Origin: Macrostomum hystrix
Taxonomy: Eukaryota; Platyhelminthes; Macrostomidae
DNA length: 64,000 bases
Assembly (NCBI GenBank): GCA_950097015.1
Contig: CATNEN010000001.1
Span: 16,186,501 to 16,250,500 of the forward strand
Reading direction: 5' to 3'
Shown: piece by piece, positions 8,598 to 17,206 of the stretch
How the letters are laid out: every line of letters starts with the position of its first letter
How positions within the stretch are numbered: the stretch's first letter is position 1
The notes under the pieces: model-generated
Database searches by the model: none
The model's input: the letters and a program-made list of their open reading frames with translations, nothing else
What the model was told of the DNA's origin: nothing
Translations under genes and position numbers: made by a program

Positions 8598-10921
8598 TGA
8601 TATAGCTGCGGGTTTGCAATCCGATGATCTGTCCTCGTGAAGGAAAGGAGTGTGGGGATGGCGATAGAGTCAGAAGTTGTACCGCAAAGTCTCGCGAGTT
8701 GCCGCGGAAAGAGGGATGAAGGGAGAGATGAAGGGAGAGACAGTGGATGCAGGGAGTGGTCCTCTCGGCCTCAGGCTGGCCAGTCACACTCAACCCATAG
8801 GCCACAGGCATGACTGCCGTGCCTACCCCAAGCAGTGCTCGAAACCGGCTAAAAGTCTAAATAGATGTCGGACTACCCGCAAGCGGATAGGACAGGGCTA
8901 GGTAGCCTACTGCCATCAGTAGCATGTTCGTAACTGACTCCTAAACTCGGTAGCAGTGGTCGACTCGGCCTAGGCTCTTGTCTTAGAAATGCGGAAAGGC
9001 TATCGGCAAAGCGGAAAATGATCTAGGGTAGCGCCACCACCCAATGCGCCTACGTTGCCACCGCAGACATTTGGGGACTTGGGTCCCCGGAGCTCGCAGC
9101 TCCTAGTTTGTCACACAGATCTTAGACAAGCCGAAAAATAGAGCCTTCTGTAACTTCCGTTTTAGACTAGGGTGAAAACCCCAGAATGGATCGAGACACG
9201 CCTCACCAGGGGATTCCTGAATTTGCGCTACAGTGGTCTAGAAAGGTGGTACTCAGAACCTGAAAGAGAAACCCATAGCCAGAATCCTACTCATGGGACA
9301 TCAGACACATTCTGTACATTAGGCTGCAGCCTACACATTAGATAACTAGCAATCCGAGTCTGTGTGAGTTGAGGAAAACAGAGGCAGGAGAGGTTAAGCT
9401 GAACACTGGCTGAGTGATTATGCAAGCGTGAGATTAATTGAACATCACTCTCGTTCCCGTGGCCGCAGGTGCGAAAGGGGGACAGCGGGAAAACTCCATT
9501 GGAAAGGGAGCTCGACACGTACCTTGAACCCACCCAAGAGGGAGAAGGAAAACCGGCCAAGGATTCCCCCAACCCCCTGGAAAGGAAAATGCACATGCTA
9601 CCCTCCGCATTTACTTACAAATCCCTAGCTCCATATAACTCTCATGCGCGCTCACAGTTGTCTTCCTGCCGCAGCTTTCAGCTCGGCATCACCAGAGCCC
9701 ACCCCCTAATGAGTTAGCCACTCATGGTAGAGGGCTGTCTAATGAGAAAATAAAGAGGAAATAACAGCATGGCGGAAAAGATTTAAATTGTTATTAAGTT
9801 TGGCCTAATGTTTTAATAATTGGCGAATGAATAGTCCGTATATTAAGCCTCGAATCCTAAGCCCGTGCCCACTAATAGCCGCCTAATTAACAGAAAGCCC
9901 CTTAGGAGCAATAATTGCAAAAACCACTGCGCGGGTTACTTAGCTGAAGTCGCTTCGGCTGCGTGCTGCAATCCCGTTGTTCTCGGGGAAGAGGATGGGG
10001 TAAGACAGCAAAGGCCGGGAAGGGAAAGGTGCGGCGAGTCGGCAGGGGCCAACACGCTTGGAGCTCAAGGCTCAATTTCAACGGCTCACCTAAAGAGGTG
10101 GCTCGCGCTCAGGGGGAATGGGGACAGGCAATGGGCCTGCGCTAACTGTGGAGCTATGAACTCTAGGGTCTATGCCCTAAGTGGGTCCGGAAAGGTGCTC
10201 TGGGTCCGGTGGGAGTCCGGCCCGGCAAAAGTAAGTCCGGCAGGGGAGAAGGGGAAGAGCCGGTGGGAGAAAAAGGTTGTAGAGGGAGCAGCGCCGCGCG
10301 CTTGCTTAAATAGGCCTTGCAGCACGCCAACCCCGACATCCATCAAAGCAACCCACATTCGCGCCCGCCTGTCAACGGGGAATCGAAGCGACGACAGGCC
10401 GCCCCAATTGCCCAATGAACCGGCGGCGGGAAACGACAGGTGCTCATCGAGAGCAGCCATCGGCAGACGGCCAACAATTGTTACTCCGCCGGGACAAAGG
10501 AAGCGCAGGCGCCGACCTGCCTACAGTGACATTTACAAGTATCTACAAGGGAGGAGGTCATAAAGTCGAGCTGGGCTCGAATACTGTAAAGAAGAGGGGA
10601 CATGAAGAATTTAATGATCACTCATAACGCGCGAGTGAGCCCCTATATCTGATCGCGGTTTGGAGGGGAATTATGACCTAAACTAGTTCATACAGTAACA
10701 TTATGGCCGCGATCAGTCATTCCTACGGGGAGTCTAGGCAACTCCGGAGAGAGAGGATTCGACAGCTACTTGATTCACCGCCGCCTCAAACCCGGCCCTA
10801 AGATTAATGATCTTGTTTTGTGGCCAGCTGCTATGTGGGTCGCAATTATTAGTTACTTAAAAATTTGAAAAATTATGCTGGCTCACATTCCCGCTCGATT
10901 CCCGCAGCACACTCCACATCA
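8598..10921 (-). repeat. 3' LTR of element A (2324 bp)
   Basis: On the plus strand it starts TGATATAGCTGCGGG and ends CACTCCACATCA. It matches 17207-19534 with only a handful of substitutions and small indels. Long open frames inside (for example 9865-10563) are not kept in the diverged LTR of copy B and are not called as genes. Confidence 0.9.
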
Positions 10922-10931
10922 CTCCACCTTC
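10922..10931 (-). other. Polypurine tract of element A
   Basis: On the minus strand GAAGGTGGAG directly precedes the 3' LTR start TGATGTGG. Copy B has the same bases at 59600-59609. This is the expected plus-strand primer site. Confidence 0.65.
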
Positions 10932-11670
10932 GCTCACTTTCACGTAAGACACTTACGTGCCTACTGACAGTAGTAGCGGGGTGTCTCGAGAATCGAGGGG
11001 ATAAATAAAAATTACCTACAACATACTGTAGAGAACCCTAGGAAGAATTCCGCTAGAGAAGAAATCCTAATGCGTACGTACGTACGGCTATAAATAGATT
11101 GGTGCGAGAGTATAAACGGTCGGCGCCCCTAGCGACTAAGGGATAGAGTCTTGAGGGGAGGTGGGTGCGCATTCCGGTCGCGGCGATGTTGTTCTCGTTG
11201 CCCAGGGGGTGCCTCGTCCCGGCTCGCCTTCTTCTCCAGGTGGCTGCAGCTCGTCCCAGTTCTCCCTGCCCGGCTTGGTCTCGGTTGCGCAATCCTGGGA
11301 GGCCCCGGCCGTCTTCTCCTTGAGTCCGAGGGGTCCGGCCGTGCTCTGCCCAGGTGGGTCCAGGTTGTTCAGCCCGTTTGCGCCCTTGCCGATCCTGCTG
11401 CCGGGCCTTGGTAGCCTCTGATTCGCCGCGCGCCCGGGTGTTTACAGCTGGCCGTGCCCGAAAATGTTCGCCGGGCTGGTTGCCGAGCCGTTGCGCGCGG
11501 TCCAATTGGCGCTGCAGCTGGTCGCAGCCGGAGAAACCCGCTGCTCAGGCCGCTCAGTTACTCTGTTGCCGGCCGCGGTATCTCCTCACCGAAAAGATCA
11601 AGGCCCCACTAACTAAACTACAACTATGGCCCCCTTACTCATGGAATTTCCCACAATCCTTCCCGAGCCT
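10932..11670. other. GC-rich interior between PPT and antisense promoter
   Basis: Open frames occur on both strands, but the matching segment of copy B (59610-60225) has indels that shift them, so no frame is conserved. It may be upstream regulatory sequence of the antisense gene or a 3' untranslated region of the sense transcript. Confidence 0.5.
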
Positions 11671-11723
11671 TCCTATTGGCTGGCGCCCCGGCCACCAAAA
11701 CCCCTAAACAAACTATTATAAAG
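11671..11723 (+). promoter_or_regulatory. Core promoter of the antisense gene: CCAAT and TATA
   Basis: CCTATTGGCTGGCG (inverted CCAAT) at about 11672 and TATAAAG at 11717-11723, followed by CCATTAACTTCAGGCC as a possible start region. Copy B preserves all three: CCTATTGGCTGGCG at about 60228, TATAAAAG at 60272-60279 and CCATTAACTCAAGCC. Flanking bases are more diverged. Confidence 0.7.
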
Positions 11724-11794
11724 AACCACTTGATGCTCCATTAACTTCAGGCCTGTTATTTTTTGTAAAATCTCTGTTCATTTACTAATCGAAA

Positions 11795-12505
11795 ATGCGC
11801 CCAACTAACGCTGGCATTGTGCCTCTTTACGAAGCTGCTGACATGGCCCTGCCGCCGCCACCTGGAGAAGAGAGGTGAGTTACATTGCTTCCACTCGGCC
11901 TCCCAAGGCCGGTTATTGAGGGGCGATAATGAAATGGTTGGATAATAATTAGACTAGCTAGGATAATTATAGCAGTTCCCGGCACCCCCAACCCGATTCT
12001 TATCTATGACTGATCTTAACCCGAACCCAGATCCCTCAGCCCGCTAAGTTGAGAAATCCCAGTGAAACCCTAAATTAGCATTAGATCGAGTTTAATTTGT
12101 ATAAAAATTTCGTGAATTTGCTATCACCGTGATTGATTACCACCGTCCTGCCCTCCTACTTCCAGAGATGTCGTACCGCAGCCACCTACACGGCTTACCT
12201 TCGTCATTAGTAAGTCACCATGAATTGATATTTAACGCTTCATTCTATATTAGCCACCATTTGATCTGATTTCCGGGTCAAGCATCACCGAAATTCCACG
12301 CTAACCCTCAGCCGTAGTTGCTTAACTACTTCCTTCTTAATAAAAAAAATCCATCCCATCTCCCGCAGACTTTGACGTGGCGCCCAGCCGTCTCGCGGCT
12401 GGTGAGCTAAGCGAGGTCCTGGTGGGCCCCATGGGCTGGGCCGCGGCGGCCGGCCTGTTAATGGCCGCAGGAATGATCATAATGGCTCGCCTTCGCCGGC
12501 GCTAA
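11795..12505 (+). CDS. Antisense spliced gene: 86-aa proline-rich, C-terminally membrane-anchored protein
   Basis: Three exons: 11795-11874 (ending at GTGAGT), 12166-12209 (between CTTCCAG and GTAAGT) and 12369-12505 (after CCCGCAG, stop TAA). Exons total 261 nt. The N-terminal half has PPPPGEE and PQPPTRLTF. The C-terminal third is a hydrophobic segment (GWAAAAGLLMAAGMIIMA) followed by RLRRR, so a tail-anchored or single-pass membrane protein is likely. Copy B (60383-61062) has the same phases, the same 44-nt middle exon and the same 86-aa length with different residues, which indicates selection on the protein. It lies opposite to gag with its own TATA box. Function is unknown; I recognise no family. 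Confidence 0.82.
11891..11918 (+). other. Conserved hairpin in intron 1 of the antisense gene
   Basis: CGGCCTCCCAAGGCCG is a perfect 6-bp stem with a 4-nt loop. It is followed by GTTATTGAGG, and the whole is kept in copy B near 60480 within an otherwise diverged intron. It could be an RNA element in either transcript. Confidence 0.5.
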
Positions 12506-13632
12506 CGAAAGGCACAGAGAAAAGAAGGTGCCACCGGTGGTTGGTACAATTTTTATAAAGACGACTGCCAGAGCCCCCTCCCCTCTGTTAATAACCCAAT
12601 TCTACCTGACACGCATTTCCCCACATTTATTCAGTGCCTAATCGTTAATTTTTTTCTTACCTTTCATTAAAATTTGCCTACTTATCATTGCTCACCACAA
12701 CCACCTCCTTTGCTTATTATAGAAATTGTACATAAATATATGCATTTATTCAGTGTGGAAATTGGTGTGTGCCGTTTACATGATTTCTCTGGCTGGGTTT
12801 CCTTGATTGAAAAGAACGGTGTTATTCATACTTAGAAAGCCCCAAAGGACAACGCGTCATTCCCAGTTTACATCTAAAGCGAGCTCCCTCAATAATAATA
12901 AGGTGGACATGGAACTAATTTGAAAATTTACAACAGAGAGGCTTGCTTAGGTGCCCGCAGTCTAGCTGGCTCATCCGCGTAAACAACCCTGTCCTTTTCG
13001 CTGTGCCCTCACATTCACTTCTCACCTCCCTTAGAAAAGGAGCCACCATTGAAATAGCTCGTTTCCTCCCGAACCAATAAGAAAGCTTCTCTCAACCTGA
13101 GCTAAAAGCCTGTCAGTTCCTTGTTCAGCCACCCACCTCATTCCAAACTTAGAGTGCCCATCATACCACCCCGCTCACTTTGGCGGGTTGGTATCCCTCC
13201 TAATATAGAAATTCGTCCCCAGATGAACCAACTCCACGGCCCACCCGAAACAAAGCGATATAGAGGGTGCCATTTACAATGTGGTGCGAGTAATATTAAA
13301 TGTCTAAGAAAAGAAGGGTGCACGCCCTAGTCTGCTGCAGTTAGAAATTATCTCAAGCGAAAAGTTTACTAGGGGAATTTCACCCCACTATGCATGTTTT
13401 TGGGTTTTTGACTAAAAATTATAAGAGTTTTTAGAATAAGATTTTTGTGCCAAGACGGCTTTAAAAGAGAGAAAGGAAAAGCATGCACAGTAGGAAGAAA
13501 AGCAAGAGGTGTGCGGTGCGAGCTGTTAATAAAGGGAAAAGGATGGAGAGAACAAGGGAAGGATTTGGTGGGTAGGGCTTTCCATAGATGCTTTTTCGCG
13601 CATTATCGTGCCCTTACTCGGATCCTGGGCCC
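12506..13632. other. Non-coding interior with conserved hairpins
   Basis: No gene is seen. ATACCACCCCGC and GCGGGTTGGTAT (13163-13194) form an 11-of-12 stem kept in copy B near 61659-61690. A GGGGAATTTCACCCC stem lies at about 13372-13386, also in copy B (61862-61876). These could act in the 3' part of the sense RNA or downstream of the antisense gene. Confidence 0.5.
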
Positions 13633-14217
13633 CTATTCCTCGCCTCCATTCTTGATGGGAGTACTCCCTACCAGGCTCTCGCCATCATCTTCCCCTTCCA
13701 TCTGCCTTACCATTTGGCCGAGCGTGCTGTCGCCTGGTGGCAGCTCCTCGATGGTCGATGCTTCTACTGCCCAGCTTCTCCATGGCGTAGAGGCTAGTCC
13801 GGAAGATTGCCTCCAGACGGCTTCGCCAATCCGCGATGTTACCAGCTGGTGCTCGAGATCCCACCTGCCAGGGATCCGGGTAGCCTGTAGCCAGGACATA
13901 AGGGCTTCGGGCACTGCCATGCCCCAGTCTTCTGGCGGGCTGTATTCGGGCCACCGGAGATTCCAAGGCAGGGCCTCCTCGTCCTCACCTCTTGGCGGGC
14001 TCGGGTCTCGCTCTTCGACCCATGCCTGCGCCAACCACCGGGCTTCGGCTAGCCTGCATGCCAGGGCGAGATCTACTCCGGCCTGTGCCGCACGGCCCAA
14101 CGCAGGGAGTAGCCACAGGCGGACCATAATCCATGTCCTCCTGCCGGCCAGCTCTCGCCGATAGTCGGTGGCGACCGTCTCCAGCCACCAGGCCACAGTG
14201 ATGCTCAGGCCAGCCAT
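13633..14217 (-). CDS. ORF of 194 aa in the pol position, unknown function
   Basis: Starts ATG at 14217, 129 nt after the protease stop. It is rich in Trp, Arg and Leu. The N-terminal half (DYRRELAG, TWIMVRLWLLP, LGRAAQAGVDLALAC) looks helical and amphipathic. Then come PPRGEDE, LPWNLRWPEYSPPEDW and a tail with GDSTLGQMVRQMEGE. Copy B has a 193-aa equivalent (62126-62707) with long identical stretches and indels only in multiples of three, so it is a real protein-coding gene. I see no reverse transcriptase, integrase, zinc finger or signal peptide. It might be an accessory gag partner or regulatory protein, but that is a guess. Confidence 0.85.
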   Translation of the reverse strand: MAGLSITVAWWLETVATDYRRELAGRRTWIMVRLWLLPALGRAAQAGVDLALACRLAEARWLAQAWVEERDPSPPRGEDEEALPWNLRWPEYSPPEDWGMAVPEALMSWLQATRIPGRWDLEHQLVTSRIGEAVWRQSSGLASTPWRSWAVEASTIEELPPGDSTLGQMVRQMEGEDDGESLVGSTPIKNGGEE

Positions 14218-14346
14218 GTCGACAATTTTTGTTAAAATGAACTGACTGCGTCCCTTCTAAACTTCCCGGCTCCTCCACTAACCTCCAGTCTAAATATCCA
14301 CAAGGGGGAGAGGGGGGGAAGAAAAGGGGAGGGGGGTTCCTCAGCC
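14218..14346. other. Spacer between protease and the 194-aa ORF
   Basis: Contains a purine-rich GGGGGAGAGGGGGGGAAG run on the plus strand, matched by a similar run in copy B near 62800-62826. No gene. Confidence 0.4.
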
Positions 14347-14892
14347 CTAAAAGGCAGGCTTCCGCCTGAGCGAGAAGGGAATAGACTGGTTGTAAATGAT
14401 TAATTGGCGCGAGTCAAAATCAAGGATGGCATGGTGATGAGCCAACCAGGAGGCGCCTAGAAGGGGAGAGCAGTCGCCCTCGACCACTAAGAATAGCGTG
14501 TCCAACGCTTCGGCGCCAACCTGCAATTTGACTTTGACTTGCGCCTGTGCAATTATAGGGGTGCCATTATATGCGAATAAAGAGAATTGAGGGGGTTCGA
14601 AATGATAATGGGAGATGATGGATGACATCGAGCCCGGGAGCACATTCACCATTGACCCAGTGTCGATCAGGAGGTCAAGGGGTGCTCCGTCCAACTCCAA
14701 GGCGACCCACACCTCACTGAGCTTCTCAGAGCGGTTGGGGCGGGTACGCACTCGGGTGGGGACTCGGCCGAGTGAATTCACTCGGACTTCGATGAGGGAG
14801 GCATCAACGGGGGGGCCTCGATCGCCCGAGCTGCGTGAGGCGCCTCCGGATAATCGGGCTGCCTCCAGTCGGCGGCCCCACTCCCGTTTCCC
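14347..14892 (-). CDS. pro: Retropepsin-like aspartic protease (pro), read by -1 frameshift
   Basis: Encodes LLIDTGSMVNVLP, the catalytic D-T-G-S motif, and later LLGASWLAHHHAILDF, the flap-distal (I/L)LG motif of retroviral-type proteases. The frame is entered from gag at the GGGAAAC site (14892-14886) and ends at TAG 14349-14347. After the protease the reading frame stops, so there is no attached reverse transcriptase. The protease would mature Gag and the downstream part of its own fusion. Length and order fit a retrotransposon PR domain. Copy B holds the same motifs. Confidence 0.85.
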   Translation of the reverse strand, partial: GKREWGRRLEAARLSGGASRSSGDRGPPVDASLIEVRVNSLGRVPTRVRTRPNRSEKLSEVWVALELDGAPLDLLIDTGSMVNVLPGSMSSIISHYHFEPPQFSLFAYNGTPIIAQAQVKVKLQVGAEALDTLFLVVEGDCSPLLGASWLAHHHAILDFDSRQLIIYNQSIPFSLRRKPAF

Positions 14893-15851
14893 GCGGCATA
14901 GTTCCCACGGTACTTCTTCCGCGGCCCCATTGCTACCCTGGGGTACCACTGGTGCCCGGACAGGTGCGGATGAGGCGGGCGGGCCGGGGTTGGTTGTGAT
15001 TCGCGCAGCTGCCGCGTGACTTCCGCGAGCTGCTGGGAAACTTTGGCCAATTCCTGGGCCAAGTGCTGCTGCTCACGGCGGACGGCTTGAATCTCACCGG
15101 GGGGTTCTTGCTCCTCGGCTAGCCCGGCCCTGACCTGGCGCACTCGGCGACGGGGGTCGCGCTCAGCGGCCATCTCAAATGCCTGGGTGGCGGCGCGCAG
15201 CTCAGCGGCAGCCGCCTCTACCGTGGCGAATTCTATCCGCATCATGGGCGCCAACACCTCCGGAGGGGCCGTGATGCCTTCTAGGAAGGAGGCCAGGAGG
15301 GCTTGTTCAAAGGGTGGGCCGCGGCCATTGGGGTTGACCTGGGTGGCCACAGATCGCAGGCGGTCAGCGAACGAGGCGTATGACTCGCCTCTGTCCTGCT
15401 TAAGATTGCGCCCGCAAAGTAGCCGGGCATAGGGTGTGCAGGCGCCGCTGAGGGCCTCGGTCAGGTCTTGCACAAACCGCGGGTAGGTCACTCGGCGCGG
15501 TAGGCTCATGGCCTGGGTCAAGGGTTCGCCCCCTAAGTGAGCCAGGAGGGTGAGGATTTTCTCCTCCTCCGTCTCAAGACCCTCGGCCTCGACTTTCAAA
15601 TTAAACCGGCGCAGCCAGCCGGGAAATGAGTCCTTCGCCGACTCGAACGGCTCTAAAGCAATTTTTACTCGGTGGGTCCTAGCCCGTCGCGGCTCTAAGC
15701 GCTCCATCAGGGAGGCTAGGCGCTCCACTGGGTCTGCCGGCTGGACTGCCGCAGTTGCTGGGGGTTCGGCTCGCGCTGCTGCTGCAGCGCGGCCTCTCGG
15801 TGGGCGGGCACTGCCAACGGCCTCCACCACCTCATCCTCCTGGTCAGACAT
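14778..15851 (-). CDS. gag: Gag capsid protein of element A
   Basis: I choose the ATG at 15851 (MSDQEDEVVE) rather than an in-frame ATG 87 codons upstream because the upstream part is basic and low-complexity and reads like leader. An Ala/Arg-rich N-terminus is followed by a retrotransposon-gag fold (FPGWLRRFNLKVEAEG, YPRFVQDLTEAL, SYASFADRLRSVATQ, FEQALLASFLEGI), then a coiled-coil-like EQQHLAQELAKVSQQLAEV segment and a basic tail. No CCHC zinc knuckle is visible. It would assemble particles and package RNA. Copy B lacks about 70 residues including the coiled coil. Confidence 0.85.
   Translation of the reverse strand: MSDQEDEVVEAVGSARPPRGRAAAAARAEPPATAAVQPADPVERLASLMERLEPRRARTHRVKIALEPFESAKDSFPGWLRRFNLKVEAEGLETEEEKILTLLAHLGGEPLTQAMSLPRRVTYPRFVQDLTEALSGACTPYARLLCGRNLKQDRGESYASFADRLRSVATQVNPNGRGPPFEQALLASFLEGITAPPEVLAPMMRIEFATVEAAAAELRAATQAFEMAAERDPRRRVRQVRAGLAEEQEPPGEIQAVRREQQHLAQELAKVSQQLAEVTRQLRESQPTPARPPHPHLSGHQWYPRVAMGPRKKYRGNYAAGNGSGAADWRQPDYPEAPHAARAIEAPPLMPPSSKSE
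14886..14892 (-). promoter_or_regulatory. -1 ribosomal frameshift site GGGAAAC between gag and pro
   Basis: In the gag frame the codons read GCG GGA AAC, so the heptamer has the exact X XXY YYZ phase. Slipping back one base gives GGG AAA CGG, which is the start of the protease frame. Sequence just downstream is very GC-rich and could form a stimulatory structure. The same heptamer is used at 41108-41114 in Gypsy-2. Confidence 0.8.
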
Positions 15852-16295
15852 GTTGACTACAGAGGAAATGAGGATTTTGCGAATTAAGAGGGGGGGTTTT
15901 GTCGCTAAAGCAACACTGGGGATGAGAAAAAGTGAGCTAAACGGGGTGCTGCACACGGCAGTGGCCGCGGAGAATGAGCAATTGAAAAACCGGCCCTCGC
16001 GAACAGAGACTGCGATGCAGCGGCCGAGAAAGCGATAAAGGAAAAACTGGTAGGAGAGAAAAAAAGGCCCGGGGCCCTGGCTAGCTCTACTTCCAGCCTT
16101 GGCTTCCGACAACTGCTTGCGCGCACTCGAACTTGGGACATAGGAGTCTAGGTTTTAACTTAGCACTCATTCAGCAACCCTATAGCGGACTGTTACACTA
16201 TAGGTACGGCGGGGCCAGTACTACTGCTGGCAGCGCCTGCAGCAGCCTATCGCCCTACCTTGGAAAGTACACGACTTCAATAAGTTACTCAAAGA

Positions 16296-16460
16296 AGGCT
16301 AATCCCCGATTCGCTCAGAGGGCCCTTCCCGGGGGGGTGGCCGGGGGCTTCGCCTCTGCGATTTACAAGGCTGGGAAGTCCAGGTATTTTACACCTGGAG
16401 CCTCGCTTCGGCTTAGGAGTCCGTAGGGCAAAAGCCCGGTTACTGCGTTTAGACTACCCT
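16296..16460 (-). repeat. Duplicated leader block, copy 1 (about 165 bp)
   Basis: Direct repeat of 16668-16830. Each copy contains CCAGGTATTTTACACCTGG, a 6-bp stem with a 7-nt loop, plus GC-rich GGGCCCTTCCCGGGG and GTGGCCGGGGGCTTCG. The few differences lie mostly in G-runs. Duplicated structured leader blocks suggest an encapsidation or translation element. Confidence 0.8.
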
Positions 16461-16667
16461 TCAGAGAGCTTCTTAGAAAAGGACGTGCCGACCGATTTCT
16501 AGCCTATCCCCAAGGTCGGCAGTTTCAGGGCGCGGGCACGGGTGTCGTTAGACTCCCTCAGGGTCCCGACCCTTAACTATTCCGCCCCTAAGTTAGACTT
16601 AGTCAAAGTTACGTGGCACCTTCAGAATCAGGTACCTGAAAGCGGGCCTTGCGCGACGCCCAAGGAA

Positions 16668-16830
16668 AGGCTAATCCCCGATTCGCTCAGAGGGCCCTTC
16701 CCGGGGGGGGTGGCCGGGGGCTTCGCCTCTGCGATTTACAAGGCTGGGAAGTCCAGGTATTTTACACCTGGAGCCTCGCTTCAGCTTAGGAGTCCGTAGC
16801 TTAAGCCCGGTAACTGCGTTTAGACTACCC
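16668..16830 (-). repeat. Duplicated leader block, copy 2
   Basis: Near-identical to 16296-16460. The hairpin CCAGGTATTTTACACCTGG is unchanged. Confidence 0.8.
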
Positions 16831-17187
16831 TCGCCTAGAACAATCACGCAGGAAAAACCCCGCAGACAGTCCCCGACTCCTGCAGTAGCCACATAACCCG
16901 AAGACACTCTAGCATGAAGTCTACTCACACAGCCTACTCATAGTAGAAAGTCACTAATCAGAATTTTTAGAAACTCTAACAAAACCTTACATTAAAGTCC
17001 GAATCAAATTGAAACTGTTCAAAGAAAATTAATTGACAGTTACTCGGAACTGAAGTCCAGTCTCCCGAGATAAGATTCCGGCATACGGATAATGAAATCT
17101 AGAAGGAGCCCTTACGGCTAGCTACTACAGAAATCTGCAGCGCTACTAACAATTGAAATTCAAGTTCGTTTCGCGCCCTTTCTAGAT

Positions 17188-17205
17188 CCCACCTCGATGC
17201 CACCA
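17188..17205 (-). other. Primer-binding site of element A
   Basis: On the minus strand the 5' LTR ends GCTATATCA. After one base comes TGGTGGCATCGAGGTGGG, complementary to a tRNA 3' end with CCA. I cannot name the tRNA. Gypsy-2 has TGGTGGCA at the same offset. Confidence 0.7.
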
Positions 17206-17206
17206 T

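Larger units (their letters stand above)
15852..17187 (-). other. Long 5' leader of element A RNA
   Basis: About 1.35 kb separates the primer-binding site from the gag ATG. Apart from the in-frame extension of gag to 16112 it has no conserved coding frame. It carries two copies of a structured block (see next entry) and is the natural place for packaging signals. Confidence 0.55.

Noticed and set aside
9865-10563. 232-aa open frame, repeated almost identically at 18477-19175
   Set aside because: The two copies are the two LTRs of one recent insertion, so identity is automatic. The diverged LTR of element B has frame-breaking indels here.
11053-11505. 150-aa minus-strand frame, with a 150-aa frame in element B at 59713-60165
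   Set aside because: The two do not share a frame over their length; similarity switches frames at indels, as expected of GC-rich non-coding DNA.
16133-16799. Two short frames with shared C-terminal parts
   Set aside because: They reflect the duplicated leader block of element A on the strand opposite its transcript, and the frames start in unrelated sequence.
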